NCBI GenBank assembly: GCA_902590845.1
Contig: CACIYJ010000002.1
Coordinates: 1 to 64,000, forward strand
Source: an uncultured Pelagibacteraceae bacterium
GTDB taxonomy: Bacteria > Pseudomonadota > Alphaproteobacteria > Pelagibacterales > Pelagibacteraceae
DNA: 64,000 nucleotides
Direction of reading: 5' to 3'
This document shows positions 44,960 through 53,873 of this stretch, in pieces. Made by a program: the position numbers and the translations under genes. Every line of letters begins with the position of its first letter. Position 1 is the stretch's first letter. The notes below the pieces were generated by a model. It did not search any database and had not been told where the DNA came from. It saw nothing but the letters and a program-made list of their open reading frames with translations.

Positions 44960-46149
44960 TACTTAATATGTCTTAAAGATTTTTTTAAATCTTTAATTAA
45001 ATCTTTAGGGTCTTCAAGTCCTATATGAAGTCTTACAATATGTTCGTCTTTAGCAAATCTAAAATATCGTCTTGTTCTTGTATATTTCGTGCTATCTCTT
45101 AAATCTTGTAAAAGCACGAGACTTTCAAAACCACCCCAACTATAACCAATTCCAAATAATTCAAGTGAGTTAACGAATTTAACTACAGATGATTTTTTTT
45201 TACTTTTGATAACAATTGAAAACAATCCGTTGGCACCGGAATAATATTTTTTCCACAATTTATAATTTTTAGAAGAAGGTTTATGCGGATAAAGTATTTC
45301 TTTTATCTTTTTTTGTTTCTTTAAAAAATTAATAACTATTTTTGCGTTTTCGTAATGCTTTTTAAGTCTTACATCTAAAGTTCTTAAACCTCTAATAATT
45401 AGATATGCTTCATCAGCAGACATTCTATAGCCTGATAATTTATAAAAAAACATTACTTTTTTAAAAACTTTTTTATTTACAGCTAATGATCCGCCCATTG
45501 CATCTGAGTGGCCAGAAAAATATTTTGTTGCTGAGGTGAAAGATAAATCAAATCCAATTTTAAGAGGCTTTAAATACAATGGTGTTCCCCAAGTATTATC
45601 AAGAAAAGTTAAAATATTTTTTCTTTTTGCTAAACTTACAATTTTTGAAAGATCTTGAAATTCGAAAGTATTACTTCCTGGGTTTTCTACTATTATCATT
45701 TTAGTTTTTTTGGTAATTTTATTTTTTAAGTCTTCAAACTTATCTGGGTCATAAAATTTTGCATTTATATTAAATTCTTTTACAAGATCTTCTGATATTT
45801 CTTTAGTTGGTCCATAAACATTATCTGAAACTAAAATTTCATCACCAGGTCTACATAAGCTCATGATTGCAAGAGCAACTCCGCCAAATCCAGTTCCTGT
45901 TAGAAAAACATGATAAGCTTGTTCCAATTCTTTAAGTATATTTTCTAACTCTATTGTCGTCGAGCTTCCATATCTTCCATAGCTGTAATAACTAATTTTC
46001 TTATTAGCCTTAATTCTTTTTTCATGCTGTACAAGTTCTTGCATGGAGTTGAAAAGTATAGTGGACGCTCTTGTTACGGGAGGGTTTGCTGACCTATTGG
46101 CGCTGTCTTTAGTTGGATGTTTTAAAAACGTGCTTATAGACTTTTTCAT
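44959..46149 (-). CDS. metC: Cystathionine beta-lyase/gamma-lyase family PLP enzyme
   Basis: The protein is 396 aa from the ATG at 46149 (MKKSISTFLKHPT); an upstream in-frame ATG at 46200 adds an unlikely leader. Family marks: YSYGRYGSSTTIELEN (active-site Tyr/Arg), TGTGFGGVALAIMSL, the PLP Asp in TFLDNTWGTPLYL and the Schiff-base Lys in FTSATKYFSGHSDAMGGSL. It matches MetC-type cystathionine beta-lyases, giving homocysteine, pyruvate and ammonium. Gamma-lyase or other trans-sulfuration roles are possible. It is upstream of an MFS carrier. Confidence 0.85.
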   Translation of the reverse strand: MKKSISTFLKHPTKDSANRSANPPVTRASTILFNSMQELVQHEKRIKANKKISYYSYGRYGSSTTIELENILKELEQAYHVFLTGTGFGGVALAIMSLCRPGDEILVSDNVYGPTKEISEDLVKEFNINAKFYDPDKFEDLKNKITKKTKMIIVENPGSNTFEFQDLSKIVSLAKRKNILTFLDNTWGTPLYLKPLKIGFDLSFTSATKYFSGHSDAMGGSLAVNKKVFKKVMFFYKLSGYRMSADEAYLIIRGLRTLDVRLKKHYENAKIVINFLKKQKKIKEILYPHKPSSKNYKLWKKYYSGANGLFSIVIKSKKKSSVVKFVNSLELFGIGYSWGGFESLVLLQDLRDSTKYTRTRRYFRFAKDEHIVRLHIGLEDPKDLIKDLKKSLRHIK

Positions 46150-46214
46150 AAAATAAGTATAATTGAAACTTACATAAATTTTATACAACAAAATATACAA
46201 AAGGAGGCAAAAAT

Positions 46215-46298
46215 ATGGGTTATCCCAAAAAACATCGAGGGCGTAGGAAAATTGGCTCTAAAAAAAGAAGAGCTAGAAAAAGAAATAAGAGAAAATAA
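46215..46298 (+). CDS. 27-aa extremely basic peptide
   Basis: ATG at 46215 is preceded by a perfect AAGGAGG (46201-46207) at ideal spacing. The peptide MGYPKKHRGRRKIGSKKRR plus a further run of K/R contains 16 Lys/Arg in 27 residues and one His. Such a composition is typical of small ribosomal proteins (THX or mS38/COX24-like) or nucleic-acid binders. It is 15 bp upstream of a membrane-protein gene on the same strand. No definite family is assigned, but the RBS and composition argue that it is expressed. Confidence 0.75.
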   Translation: MGYPKKHRGRRKIGSKKRRARKRNKRK

Positions 46299-46313
46299 TC
46301 AATATTTATATCT

Positions 46314-47018
46314 ATGAAAGAAATAGCTCAAATAAGAAAGTTGAGTTTATGGATTTTTTTTATTCCATTGCTGGCAATAAACTTATGTTTAATAATTTCA
46401 CAGAATCCTGAATTTCTTGAAAATACTATTTTCTCAGTTGATCAAATTGGTAGATCCGCTTTTTCTATTCCTTATCTTGACGGCAGTTTATCAATTAGTA
46501 GAGCTTCTAGAACGTTTCCACAATATTTAATATTTAAACCCGCAATGGTTTTAACTGCAATATTTTTATTTATTTATTGGAAAAATAATAATCAGCTAAT
46601 AAATAATCTTAATTCATCAAATATTAATTATAAATTTAAAATATTTGGAATTTTATCTGCAGTTTTCTTAGTAATTCATTCTATATTGCTCGGTGTAAAA
46701 TTTGATATCCAGATTTATAAACTTTTTAGAAGAGTAGTTCTTTTATTATTTATTATATTTGAAATAATTGCTCAGGGAATTTTAGTTTACCATTTTTACA
46801 AACTTAAACTTAAGTTAGAAAAATTAATAAACAAAAAAGTATTAGTCTTAAAAATTATTTTAGTAACCGTTCTTGCTTCAGTAGCAGTTTTAAGTCTTCC
46901 TATTTTAGTTTCAAAAGGCAACACACATATCAAACATTCTTTGGAATGGAATTATTTTGTAGGAGTAATTTTGTTTTATTTATTTTCTAGATTTTTCTGG
47001 AAGAGAACCACTAAGTGA
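46314..47018 (+). CDS. Polytopic membrane protein, unknown function
   Basis: The 234 residues hold about six hydrophobic segments (11-30, 63-82, 102-122, 132-156, 174-196 and 210-226) joined by short basic loops. A periplasmic or cytoplasmic loop SISRASRTFPQYLIF sits before the second segment. No family is recognised. It follows the basic 27-aa gene by 15 bp and is convergent with the RNA gene. Confidence 0.7.
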   Translation: MKEIAQIRKLSLWIFFIPLLAINLCLIISQNPEFLENTIFSVDQIGRSAFSIPYLDGSLSISRASRTFPQYLIFKPAMVLTAIFLFIYWKNNNQLINNLNSSNINYKFKIFGILSAVFLVIHSILLGVKFDIQIYKLFRRVVLLLFIIFEIIAQGILVYHFYKLKLKLEKLINKKVLVLKIILVTVLASVAVLSLPILVSKGNTHIKHSLEWNYFVGVILFYLFSRFFWKRTTK

Positions 47019-47044
47019 TAGAAAGAAATAATAAAGGGTAGCTT

Positions 47045-47258
47045 TAAAAAAATCAAAGATTAAGTAGCTTTCGCTACCTAACCTTTAAATTTTGTGACGC
47101 TGTTGAAGTACTACCTTCGTCACAGTCACGGGAAATGTTTAGTACTGCTGTCTCCCGTTTTCTGCCCTTTAAGCTTGAACCTCTCGGTTTTTCCCTAAAT
47201 GGCCAGTTAAGAGTTGCCTCTTAATTAACTTCATTAAATCAGATTAAAAAAATAATAA
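47045..47258 (-). ncRNA. Candidate stand-alone structured RNA (about 215 nt)
   Basis: Five hairpins can be drawn on the minus strand. A 7-bp stem with a GCAA loop (47207-47224). A helix GCCATTTA/TAAAGGGC (47196-47203 with 47164-47171) encloses ACC-GAGA-GGT (47179-47188). A 6-bp ACGGGA/TCCCGT stem (47128-47158) has a 19-nt loop. A 6-bp GTGACG/CGTCAC stem (47094-47123) has an 18-nt loop. A terminator stem with a GAAA loop (47060-47081) is followed by a U-rich tail. Both large loops contain AGTACT (47141-47146 and 47107-47112), a self-complementary sequence that could form a kissing interaction. Three GNRA loops occur only on this strand. A promoter lies just upstream. It does not match signatures of tmRNA, RNase P, SRP or known 6S structure. 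Confidence 0.65.
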
Positions 47259-47264
47259 CATCAC

Positions 47265-47293
47265 TTTATACGTGTTCTAGAATTAACTGTTAA
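47265..47293 (-). promoter_or_regulatory. Promoter of the candidate RNA
   Basis: On the minus strand TTAACA (47288-47293) and TATAAA (47265-47270) are 17 bp apart, immediately after the mnmA stop. A start near 47258 would make an RNA ending at the U tract near 47045. It argues that the RNA is a separate gene rather than an mnmA 3' UTR. Confidence 0.6.
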
Positions 47294-48424
47294 CTAAGTG
47301 GATAAGTTTTTGTTGTATGTCTTGTAAATCCATCCGCCTCCAAGCACTTTGTCCCCAAAATCATCTTTTGAATAGAAAACACAAGCTTGCCCAGGTGAAA
47401 TCCCAGTTTCACTATCTAAAATTTCAATCATTGCAGATTTGTCTAAGATTTTTATTTTTGCTTTAAGAAGTCTTCCTGTGGATCTCACTTTTATATTAAT
47501 CGGATTTGTAAAATCCTGTTTATTTCCTAAAAAATTTAAATCTCTTAATTTAATTTCTTTTATTTCTAAAAACTCTTTAGCTCCTACTATTATCGTATTA
47601 TGATCTGCATTAATATTTACAACATATAAAGGCTTGTCATTTGATATTTTGATACCTTTTCTTTGTCCAATAGTATAATTTATTATTCCTTCATGCTCTC
47701 CTATTTGATTTCCAGAAATATCCAATATTTTTCCTGGTTTAAAAGATTCAGGTCTAAATTTTTTAATAACCGAACTGTAGTTTCCATTTGGAACAAAACA
47801 AATATCTTGGCTATCAGGTTTGTCTGCAACATTTAATTTTAATTTTTGAGCTATAGACCTAGTTTCTGACTTATCAATTTCGCCTAATGGAAACCTAAGA
47901 TAATCAAGTTGTTCTTGTGATGTGCTAAATAAAAAATAGCTTTGATCACGATTTTGATCTTTCGCTCTATACATGTTTGCATGTCCATTGTTTTGAATTC
48001 TAGATACATAGTGGCCAGTAACCAATGCGTCGGCGTTTAAATCTTTAGCATATTTAAATAGGTCTCTAAATTTGACTGTTTGATTACATTGCACACATGG
48101 AATAGGTGTTTCGCCGGCAACATAACTATCTATAAAAGAATCGATAACTTCAGATTTAAATTTTTTCTGATAAAATAAAATTTCATGCTTTATATTGAGT
48201 TTTTCTGATACTCTTTTAGCATCTAAAATATCTTGACCAGCACAACATTGTCTTCCTTCTTTAGATGATTTTGCATTGTCATATAATTTTAAAGTAATTC
48301 CAGTTACATCATAACCTTCTTCTTTCATTAGTGCGGCAACAACCGAGGAGTCCACTCCCCCTGACATTGCAACAACAACTTTGGTATCCTTAGGTGCTTT
48401 TTTTATACCTAGTGAATTGATCAT
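47294..48424 (-). CDS. mnmA: tRNA-specific 2-thiouridylase
   Basis: The 376-aa protein has the PP-loop [18 protein letters not shown] near 17-34, the catalytic Cys in [10 protein letters not shown], the DQSYFLF tract and the second catalytic Cys in QDICFVPNG. It adds sulfur to U34 of tRNA Lys, Glu and Gln. Length is usual. It is divergent from cysQ, with 37 bp between starts, and followed downstream by the candidate RNA. Confidence 0.95.
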   Translation of the reverse strand: MINSLGIKKAPKDTKVVVAMSGGVDSSVVAALMKEEGYDVTGITLKLYDNAKSSKEGRQCCAGQDILDAKRVSEKLNIKHEILFYQKKFKSEVIDSFIDSYVAGETPIPCVQCNQTVKFRDLFKYAKDLNADALVTGHYVSRIQNNGHANMYRAKDQNRDQSYFLFSTSQEQLDYLRFPLGEIDKSETRSIAQKLKLNVADKPDSQDICFVPNGNYSSVIKKFRPESFKPGKILDISGNQIGEHEGIINYTIGQRKGIKISNDKPLYVVNINADHNTIIVGAKEFLEIKEIKLRDLNFLGNKQDFTNPINIKVRSTGRLLKAKIKILDKSAMIEILDSETGISPGQACVFYSKDDFGDKVLGGGWIYKTYNKNLST

Positions 48425-48461
48425 TAAATGTATATATTATAAAAAGATAAAATTTTCCATT

Positions 48462-49253
48462 ATGCAATACGATATAAAGAGTAAAGATTTCAAGAATATA
48501 TCAGAAGATCTTATTGAGACCTTTAAAAAAGCAGGGGATGAATCTATTAAAATTGAAAAACAAGGCGTGAAAGTAAGCACTAAAGAAGATGGCTCACCTG
48601 TTACTAATGGAGATTTAAGAGTTAACGAAATTATTACAAAAAAAATTATTCAACTAACCCCCGATATTCCTGTAATTTCTGAAGAAACTGTAGACTTAAA
48701 AAAAAAGAACACACTAAATACATTTTGGCTTATTGATCCAATTGATGGAACAAAAGAGTATATTGCAGGAAAAGATGAATATACTTTAAACGCAGGTTTA
48801 ATTGTTAATAATCTTCCAGCCATTGGAATCATTGGTGTTCCAAAAAAAAATAGAATTTTTTATTCTTTTGGCAAAAATAATTCTTTCTTGCTTGAAAATA
48901 ATCAAGTTATAAAATTAAACTGTAAAAAGAAGACTCCAAACGGAGAAGTAATTGCACTAACAAACCATAAAGAGCCACCAGAACTTATATTAAATAAGCT
49001 AAAAGAATTTGGTGTAACATCTTTTAGAAAACTAAGTAGTTCATATAAATACTGTGTTATAGCAACAGGAGAGTATGATTTATACGCAGATAAAGTTAGA
49101 GCTAATGAGTGGGATGATGCTGCTGGTCACGCAATAGCTGAAAGTGCTGGAGCTATCGTAACTAGTCTGAACAATAAGTCATTTAAATATGGAAAAGGAG
49201 ATTATAAAAATCCAACTATTTTAATAAGGCGTAGCAAAAACTTAAATGCTTAA
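48462..49253 (+). CDS. cysQ: 3'(2'),5'-bisphosphate nucleotidase
   Basis: The start is the ATG at 48462 (MQYDIKSKDF), giving 263 aa; upstream in-frame codons overlap mnmA and are unlikely. Inositol-monophosphatase family metal motifs: DGSPVTNGD, ISEE, WLIDPIDGTKEYI and the C-terminal EWDDAAGHAIAESAGA. It removes the 3' phosphate from PAP, a by-product of sulfate activation or of acyl-carrier synthesis. The 3' end overlaps a 47-aa gene by 8 nt. Confidence 0.88.
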   Translation: MQYDIKSKDFKNISEDLIETFKKAGDESIKIEKQGVKVSTKEDGSPVTNGDLRVNEIITKKIIQLTPDIPVISEETVDLKKKNTLNTFWLIDPIDGTKEYIAGKDEYTLNAGLIVNNLPAIGIIGVPKKNRIFYSFGKNNSFLLENNQVIKLNCKKKTPNGEVIALTNHKEPPELILNKLKEFGVTSFRKLSSSYKYCVIATGEYDLYADKVRANEWDDAAGHAIAESAGAIVTSLNNKSFKYGKGDYKNPTILIRRSKNLNA

Positions 49254-49389
49254 AACAATATTGGCTATAATAATATCTGTTACTCTTTTTGGTGTACTTT
49301 TTTTTATTATTGTGAGAAATCTACTTAAAAGAAAATTAGATCAATTAGAGGAAGATGAAAAGAAAAGAAAATTAAACGATCTTGAGTAG
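49246..49389 (+). CDS. 47-aa single-pass membrane protein
   Basis: ATG at 49246 lies inside the cysQ 3' end (8-nt overlap). The peptide has a hydrophobic N-terminal segment (about 4-23) followed by a charged helix-like tail (RKLDQLEEDEKKRKL). It overlaps the recX stop by 18 nt on the other strand. No family is recognised; translational coupling to cysQ supports it being real. Confidence 0.6.
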   Translation: MLKTILAIIISVTLFGVLFFIIVRNLLKRKLDQLEEDEKKRKLNDLE

Positions 49390-49932
49390 TTTATTAAACT
49401 CATCAATATCAAGATTTAAAATTCTTTTTGACAAATCAAAACTAAAACCGCCTCTCGCAAGTATTCCCATATCTTTTTTATAAAATAATTCTCTATTAGC
49501 TTGTGGCCTCAATGCTCCAATTCTTCTTCGTTTGCATAGCTTTAATGCAGAAACAAAATCAGGTTCAATTTGATCTTCTTTAATTTTATCGATACTTTGT
49601 TTTATATGCTTGCTGTCTATACCTTTGTGTCTTAAAGATTGATTAATTTTATTTAAAGAGTAACCTCGTCTTAAAAACATTCGAGCTTTAGAATCCGAAT
49701 AAAGCTCATCATTTACAATTCTATTTTTTTCGAGATTTTTAATAATTTCGTCAATTATTGATGAAACTTCCTTTTTTGATTTAGTGCCTTTAATTTTAGT
49801 TAGATATTTTTTTAATAAATAAACTTTTAACTGCTGTTTTGAGGGACTATATTTTTCCAAATAAGAATAAGCCAAATCTTTTAAACTAGTAGTAAGGTCT
49901 TCAAAATCACTTTTATTTGATGTGGGATTCAT
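49372..49932 (-). CDS. recX: Regulatory protein RecX
   Basis: The 186 residues contain the three-helix repeat pattern of RecX: YLEKYSPSKQQLKVYLLKK, then RMFLRRGYSLNKINQSLRHKGI, and a third unit ending in GGFSFDLSKRIL. RecX binds RecA filaments and controls recombination. It is stand-alone; recA is not in the window. Start by ATG at 49932. Confidence 0.85.
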   Translation of the reverse strand: MNPTSNKSDFEDLTTSLKDLAYSYLEKYSPSKQQLKVYLLKKYLTKIKGTKSKKEVSSIIDEIIKNLEKNRIVNDELYSDSKARMFLRRGYSLNKINQSLRHKGIDSKHIKQSIDKIKEDQIEPDFVSALKLCKRRRIGALRPQANRELFYKKDMGILARGGFSFDLSKRILNLDIDEFNKLLKIV

Positions 49933-49958
49933 TAAGTTAATATACTATATTATTTTTC

Positions 49959-50429
49959 ATGATAAATGATCTTCTGTATATATTGAGCTATGAAAATATT
50001 TACTTAATGGCTAATTGGGGCGTTATACCATTTTGGTTGTTGTTGATAATTCTGCCAAATCACAGGGTAACCAATTTTTTTGTACAATCCATTATCGCTC
50101 CTCTACTTTTAGCAAGCGCTTATGTTTTTGTTGCATACAATATCTTTTTAGAAGGAAATATTTTAGATAGTTTTGAGTTATACAGGGGGTTAGACGGTCT
50201 CTACTCAATGTTTTCTAGTGAATCTTTTCGCTTGGTGTTCTGGCTTCATTTTTTATCAATAAGCTTATTTTTAGGCGCCTGGATCTCGAGAGACTCGCAG
50301 AGATATATGGTTCCCAGATTTTTTGTAATAATTTCATTAGTCTTAACTTATTTTACAGGTCCAGCTGGCTTATTAATTTATTGGTTTATTAGAATTTTCT
50401 TTGCAAAAAAAATTAACTTTAATGATTAA
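49959..50429 (+). CDS. ABA4-like (DUF4281) membrane protein
   Basis: The 156 residues have about four membrane segments and the family pattern NWGVIPFWLLLIILPNHRVT at the start, WISRDSQRYMVPRFF in the middle and TYFTGPAGLLIYWFIR at the end. Related plant ABA4 proteins are linked to neoxanthin synthesis and some bacterial members to carotenoid metabolism, but the bacterial function is unclear. It overlaps the next gene by 8 nt. Confidence 0.75.
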   Translation: MINDLLYILSYENIYLMANWGVIPFWLLLIILPNHRVTNFFVQSIIAPLLLASAYVFVAYNIFLEGNILDSFELYRGLDGLYSMFSSESFRLVFWLHFLSISLFLGAWISRDSQRYMVPRFFVIISLVLTYFTGPAGLLIYWFIRIFFAKKINFND

Positions 50430-51009
50430 ATCTTTTGATTTTTATTTCGACTTTATTAGCCCATATTCTTTTTTAGCTCATAAAGAAATAATTAAAATAG
50501 AAAAAAAAAATTCAGTTAAAATTAAATATAAACCCATTTTATTGGGTGGCCTGCATAATCTGCATGGTATTAAGGCCCCAGCCTTTATTCCTGCCAAAGC
50601 AAAACATATGATCCGTGATTGCAAATTAATTGCTGAAAAAAATAAAATAAAATTTAAATTTAATTCTTATTTTCCGATAAGAAGTCTAAATCTCATGAGA
50701 GGTGTTTTGGTTGCTGAAGAGGATAATTATAAAAGCTACTATATTGATAGTATGTTTAATGCAATTTGGCAGGATGGTTTAAATATGAATGACGAGAATA
50801 TTATTGAAAAAATTCTTAAAAATTTAAATGTTAATCCAAAAACTTTTCTACTGAGATCTGCTTCGTCTTCCATAAAAGACTCATTGAGAAAAAGAACCAA
50901 TGAGGCTTATGAAAAAGGAATTTTTGGAGCACCAAGCTTTGTTTCAAATAATAAAGTTTTTTGGGGACAAGACAGAATAGAGTTTGCTTTAAATGAAGCT
51001 AATAAATAA
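50422..51009 (+). CDS. DsbA-family 2-hydroxychromene-2-carboxylate isomerase-like protein
   Basis: The start is the ATG at 50422 (MIKSFDFYFDFISPYSFLAH), giving 195 aa. The thioredoxin-like kappa-GST fold is indicated by FYFDFISPYSFLA with the active Ser, KYKPILLGGLHNL, and the C-terminal FGAPSFVSNNKVFWGQDRI. The family includes glutathione-dependent isomerases and related redox proteins. Substrate unknown. It overlaps the ABA4-like gene by 8 nt. Confidence 0.85.
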   Translation: MIKSFDFYFDFISPYSFLAHKEIIKIEKKNSVKIKYKPILLGGLHNLHGIKAPAFIPAKAKHMIRDCKLIAEKNKIKFKFNSYFPIRSLNLMRGVLVAEEDNYKSYYIDSMFNAIWQDGLNMNDENIIEKILKNLNVNPKTFLLRSASSSIKDSLRKRTNEAYEKGIFGAPSFVSNNKVFWGQDRIEFALNEANK

Positions 51010-51010
51010 T

Positions 51011-51409
51011 TTATTTCTTCTCTTTTGCAATAACTGGTAAGCCTACTTTTTTAAGCGAGTCAAAACCACCATTAGCGTTTGCTACATTATCAAATCCCAT
51101 TTCTTTTAAAGCTTTTGTTGCAAGCGCTGATCTAAATCCTAAAGCGCAAAATAACACTATATTTTTTATATCTCCTATCTTGTTTGTTTGATAATAGGAG
51201 CTTTGAGGATCAAGCCAAAACTCTAGCATTCCTCTTGGTATATGAATTGCGTTTTTTATAGTTCCTTCTTTCCATAATTCTCTAATGTCTCTTACATCTA
51301 TCAAAGTTACTTCGCCTTTATCGTAAGCATTTTTAACCTGCTCTGGAGACATAACTTTTATTAACTCATTGGCCTTATCAACAAGTTCTTTAGAAGATTT
51401 AATATTCAT
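51011..51409 (-). CDS. Rhodanese-domain protein
   Basis: The 132-residue protein has a single rhodanese domain: VTLIDVRDIRELWKEGTIKNAIHIP and the active-site Cys in IVLFCALGFRSALATKAL, followed by MGFDNVANANGGFDSLKK. It would transfer sulfane sulfur, for example from thiosulfate or a protein persulfide, in the cytoplasm. No obvious operon partner. Confidence 0.9.
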   Translation of the reverse strand: MNIKSSKELVDKANELIKVMSPEQVKNAYDKGEVTLIDVRDIRELWKEGTIKNAIHIPRGMLEFWLDPQSSYYQTNKIGDIKNIVLFCALGFRSALATKALKEMGFDNVANANGGFDSLKKVGLPVIAKEKK

Positions 51410-51428
51410 GATATTAAAATATACATCA

Positions 51429-52418
51429 ATGAGAGAAATTAAAAAAATAAAAAAAACAAGTTTTATAAAGAAAGTTTTAATAAAAATTTGCCGTATATTT
51501 GGATATGAATTAATCGATCAAAGTACTCTTGAGTTTCCAGTATCAAACAAGAACTATCAAGATCTTATTAGCATACCTGGAAATAAATCTATTTCTTTAG
51601 GTCTTGGCGAAACATCAATTACTCGAAAAGTTAATGCTTTAGATATAATAGTCAAAACTTGTACAAGTGTTCAATTAGTTTCTCAAAATAAAAAAAGAAT
51701 TTTTGAAGAAGATAAATTAGAGTATACATTCAGAACGATCAATTCATTAACTAAGTCTGCAAAAGATTTAAAAAAAAAATTTAGAGAGATTAAAGTTAAA
51801 TTTACTATCATTGATGTTAATTCGCCTAGTTCTGATGTAAATAAAATTTTATCTAAGATATCTGACGAAGGTTTTGAAATGCAGCATGTTCCAGTAGAAG
51901 ATATTAAAGATCCTAAAGATAATATGGCTACTACTATGGCGTCTATTCGACAGTCATTTCATCATGCTAAAAATTGTAACGATTTAATTTACTTCGTTGA
52001 AGATGATTATATTCATAAAACTGAGGCATTAGCTGAGATGCTATTTGCTTATGAAAAATTCTCCTCTATTTTTCAAAATGAAATATTTATACTATCCGCT
52101 GATTATCCTTATCTTTATAAAAAAATGAGTAATTCAAGCATTTTAATAGGTGAAAATACACATTGGAGAACTGTACAAGAATCCCTTCTTACTTTTATGA
52201 CGAGTAAAAAAATGATTGAAAAACATTTTGAAAAATTAATTGATATGGCAACAAATGAGAGCAATCCATTTGAAAAAAATTTACACAAAATTTATGAAAA
52301 AGAAAAATGCTTTTCACCTATTCCTTCATTGAGTATTCATTGTACAAATATCAATTCTGTATTTGGATTGTCGCCAAATATAGATTTAAAAAAATTGTGG
52401 GATGATAACAAAAATTAA
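51429..52418 (+). CDS. Putative glycosyltransferase-like protein
   Basis: Starting at the ATG 51429 (MREIKKIKKT) gives 329 aa; an in-frame codon upstream lies inside the rhodanese gene. The middle contains DLIYFVEDDYIHKTEAL, a DxD-like metal motif (EDDY) of GT-A enzymes, with FTIIDVNSPSSDV in the first half. It was not placed in a named family. No membrane segment or signal is seen. Other scattered glycosyltransferases in the window suggest a cell-surface role. Confidence 0.6.
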   Translation: MREIKKIKKTSFIKKVLIKICRIFGYELIDQSTLEFPVSNKNYQDLISIPGNKSISLGLGETSITRKVNALDIIVKTCTSVQLVSQNKKRIFEEDKLEYTFRTINSLTKSAKDLKKKFREIKVKFTIIDVNSPSSDVNKILSKISDEGFEMQHVPVEDIKDPKDNMATTMASIRQSFHHAKNCNDLIYFVEDDYIHKTEALAEMLFAYEKFSSIFQNEIFILSADYPYLYKKMSNSSILIGENTHWRTVQESLLTFMTSKKMIEKHFEKLIDMATNESNPFEKNLHKIYEKEKCFSPIPSLSIHCTNINSVFGLSPNIDLKKLWDDNKN

Positions 52419-52450
52419 AAAATAAGGCCCGGAATGATACCGAGCCTTAT
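52412..52450 (-). terminator. Terminator of amt
   Basis: On the minus strand the stem ATAAGGC-x-CGG/CCG-x-GCCTTAT (52422-52450, one mismatched pair, 7-nt loop) is followed by six U. It starts 38 nt after the amt stop and slightly overlaps the 3' end of the convergent gene. Confidence 0.8.
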
Positions 52451-52488
52451 CTATTTCCAACCATAATAACGAGAGAGATAAAAATTAT

Positions 52489-53781
52489 TTAGTCTCTAAT
52501 AGAGTAAGCAGTTACTCCAATTTCAGCTTTATCAGTTCCAAGTTTTTCTGCTGCTTTACTAATTCGAAGACCTATAGTTGACTTCATTGCGCCAAATGCA
52601 ACATAAGAAAGAACAAAACTAAATGCACAAACAGAAATAACACCAACCAACTGTGTGCTGAAAGATGTTTCTCCATTACTTAATGGCACAATCAATGTTC
52701 CAAAAATTCCGGCAAACATGTGTACTGGTATTGCTCCAACAACATCATCAAGTCCAAAATTCTCTAACATTTTTGTTCCAAAATACATTATTACAGCTCC
52801 AACTGCTCCGATTACCATTGCTAGCACTGGGCTTGGTGTTAATGGTTCTGCGGTAATAGCAACTAAACCAGCTAGTGCTCCATTTAACATCATGATGATA
52901 TCTGTTTTACCGCCAATTAAACGAGTTATGGCTGCTCCGGCTACAGTTCCAGCAGCACCTGCGAGATGAGTATTAACAGCTATCTTAGTGATTGCATTTA
53001 CATCATCAAATGTTCCCATTGCAAGTTGGCTAAAACCATTAAAACCAAACCATCCAAACCAAAGTAAAAATGTTCCTAGTGTGACTAAAGGAATGCTTGA
53101 AGCAGCAAAAGGAACCATAATTCTCTTACCTCCTCTGCTAGTAAATCTTCCTTCTCTGGCACCTAAAACTATAACACCGGCTAATGCAGCTGCACCTCCG
53201 CATGCATGAACTAATGTTGATCCAGCAAAATCTGAGAATCCAGCAGTGCTTAACCATCCGCCTCCCCACTGCCAACCCATTGATATTGGATAAATAAATC
53301 CTGCCATTATCACAGCAAATAAAAAGAAAGGCCAAATCTTTATTCTTTCAGCTACAGCTCCGGATACAATTGAAACCGTTGCACAAACGAACATAGTTTG
53401 AAAAAACCAATCTGAGCTATCTGAATAACCTGTTCCCACTTCTGATCCATCGCTCCACATTGAAAATGAACCTATGTAACCACCGTCTGGTATGCCGTAA
53501 GCTAAATTGTAACCGAATAAAAAGAAAATTATTGAGGCAATCGCAAATTTTCCAATATTTTTAGCTGCAATTGTTGACACGCTTTTTGTAGTAACCAACC
53601 CGCTCTCTAACATGCAGAACCCAGCAGCCATAAAAGCAACTAAAACTCCACCAATATAAAAAGCTAAAGAATTGAAAATATACTGACCTTCTTCAGACAT
53701 GGTGGTTTCTGCAAAAACCAATTCTGTAAGACCAAAGAATGTAATAATTCCAACTAATAAATTTAATAAATATTTCTTCAT
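52489..53781 (-). CDS. amt: Ammonium transporter
   Basis: The 430 residues begin with a cleavable signal (about 1-24, ending LVFAE) followed by 11 membrane segments. Family marks are AGFCMLESGLVTTKSV, GGGWLSTAGFSDFAGSTLVH (signature), and the twin-His pore residues in FAGSTLVHACGG and VGAIPVHMFAGIFG. It imports ammonium. No glnK gene is adjacent. Two inverted repeats lie upstream. Confidence 0.95.
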   Translation of the reverse strand: MKKYLLNLLVGIITFFGLTELVFAETTMSEEGQYIFNSLAFYIGGVLVAFMAAGFCMLESGLVTTKSVSTIAAKNIGKFAIASIIFFLFGYNLAYGIPDGGYIGSFSMWSDGSEVGTGYSDSSDWFFQTMFVCATVSIVSGAVAERIKIWPFFLFAVIMAGFIYPISMGWQWGGGWLSTAGFSDFAGSTLVHACGGAAALAGVIVLGAREGRFTSRGGKRIMVPFAASSIPLVTLGTFLLWFGWFGFNGFSQLAMGTFDDVNAITKIAVNTHLAGAAGTVAGAAITRLIGGKTDIIMMLNGALAGLVAITAEPLTPSPVLAMVIGAVGAVIMYFGTKMLENFGLDDVVGAIPVHMFAGIFGTLIVPLSNGETSFSTQLVGVISVCAFSFVLSYVAFGAMKSTIGLRISKAAEKLGTDKAEIGVTAYSIRD

Positions 53782-53783
53782 AA

Positions 53784-53873
53784 AACCCCCTTGTTGATTT
53801 GCTTATAATCAAGGAAGATTAAGATAGAACTGATATCTCTAGGTTTTAGTTATGCAAATTTTGCAAGGGGTTT
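53784..53873 (-). promoter_or_regulatory. Long-range inverted repeat spanning the amt 5' region
   Basis: CAAGGGG with trailing T (53864-53873) is complementary to AAACCCC(C)TTG (53784-53793), which on the mRNA strand is the amt Shine-Dalgarno CAAGGGGG. If transcription begins upstream of 53873, pairing would hide the RBS and could control amt translation. The amt start point is not known. Confidence 0.3.

Noticed and set aside
47045-47258. Reading the RNA region as tmRNA or 6S RNA
   Set aside because: A GCA-GAA-AAC... frame encodes a short peptide ending QQY, not a tag ending in Ala-Ala, and no tRNA-like acceptor is present. The 5' and 3' ends do not pair into a 6S-like rod.
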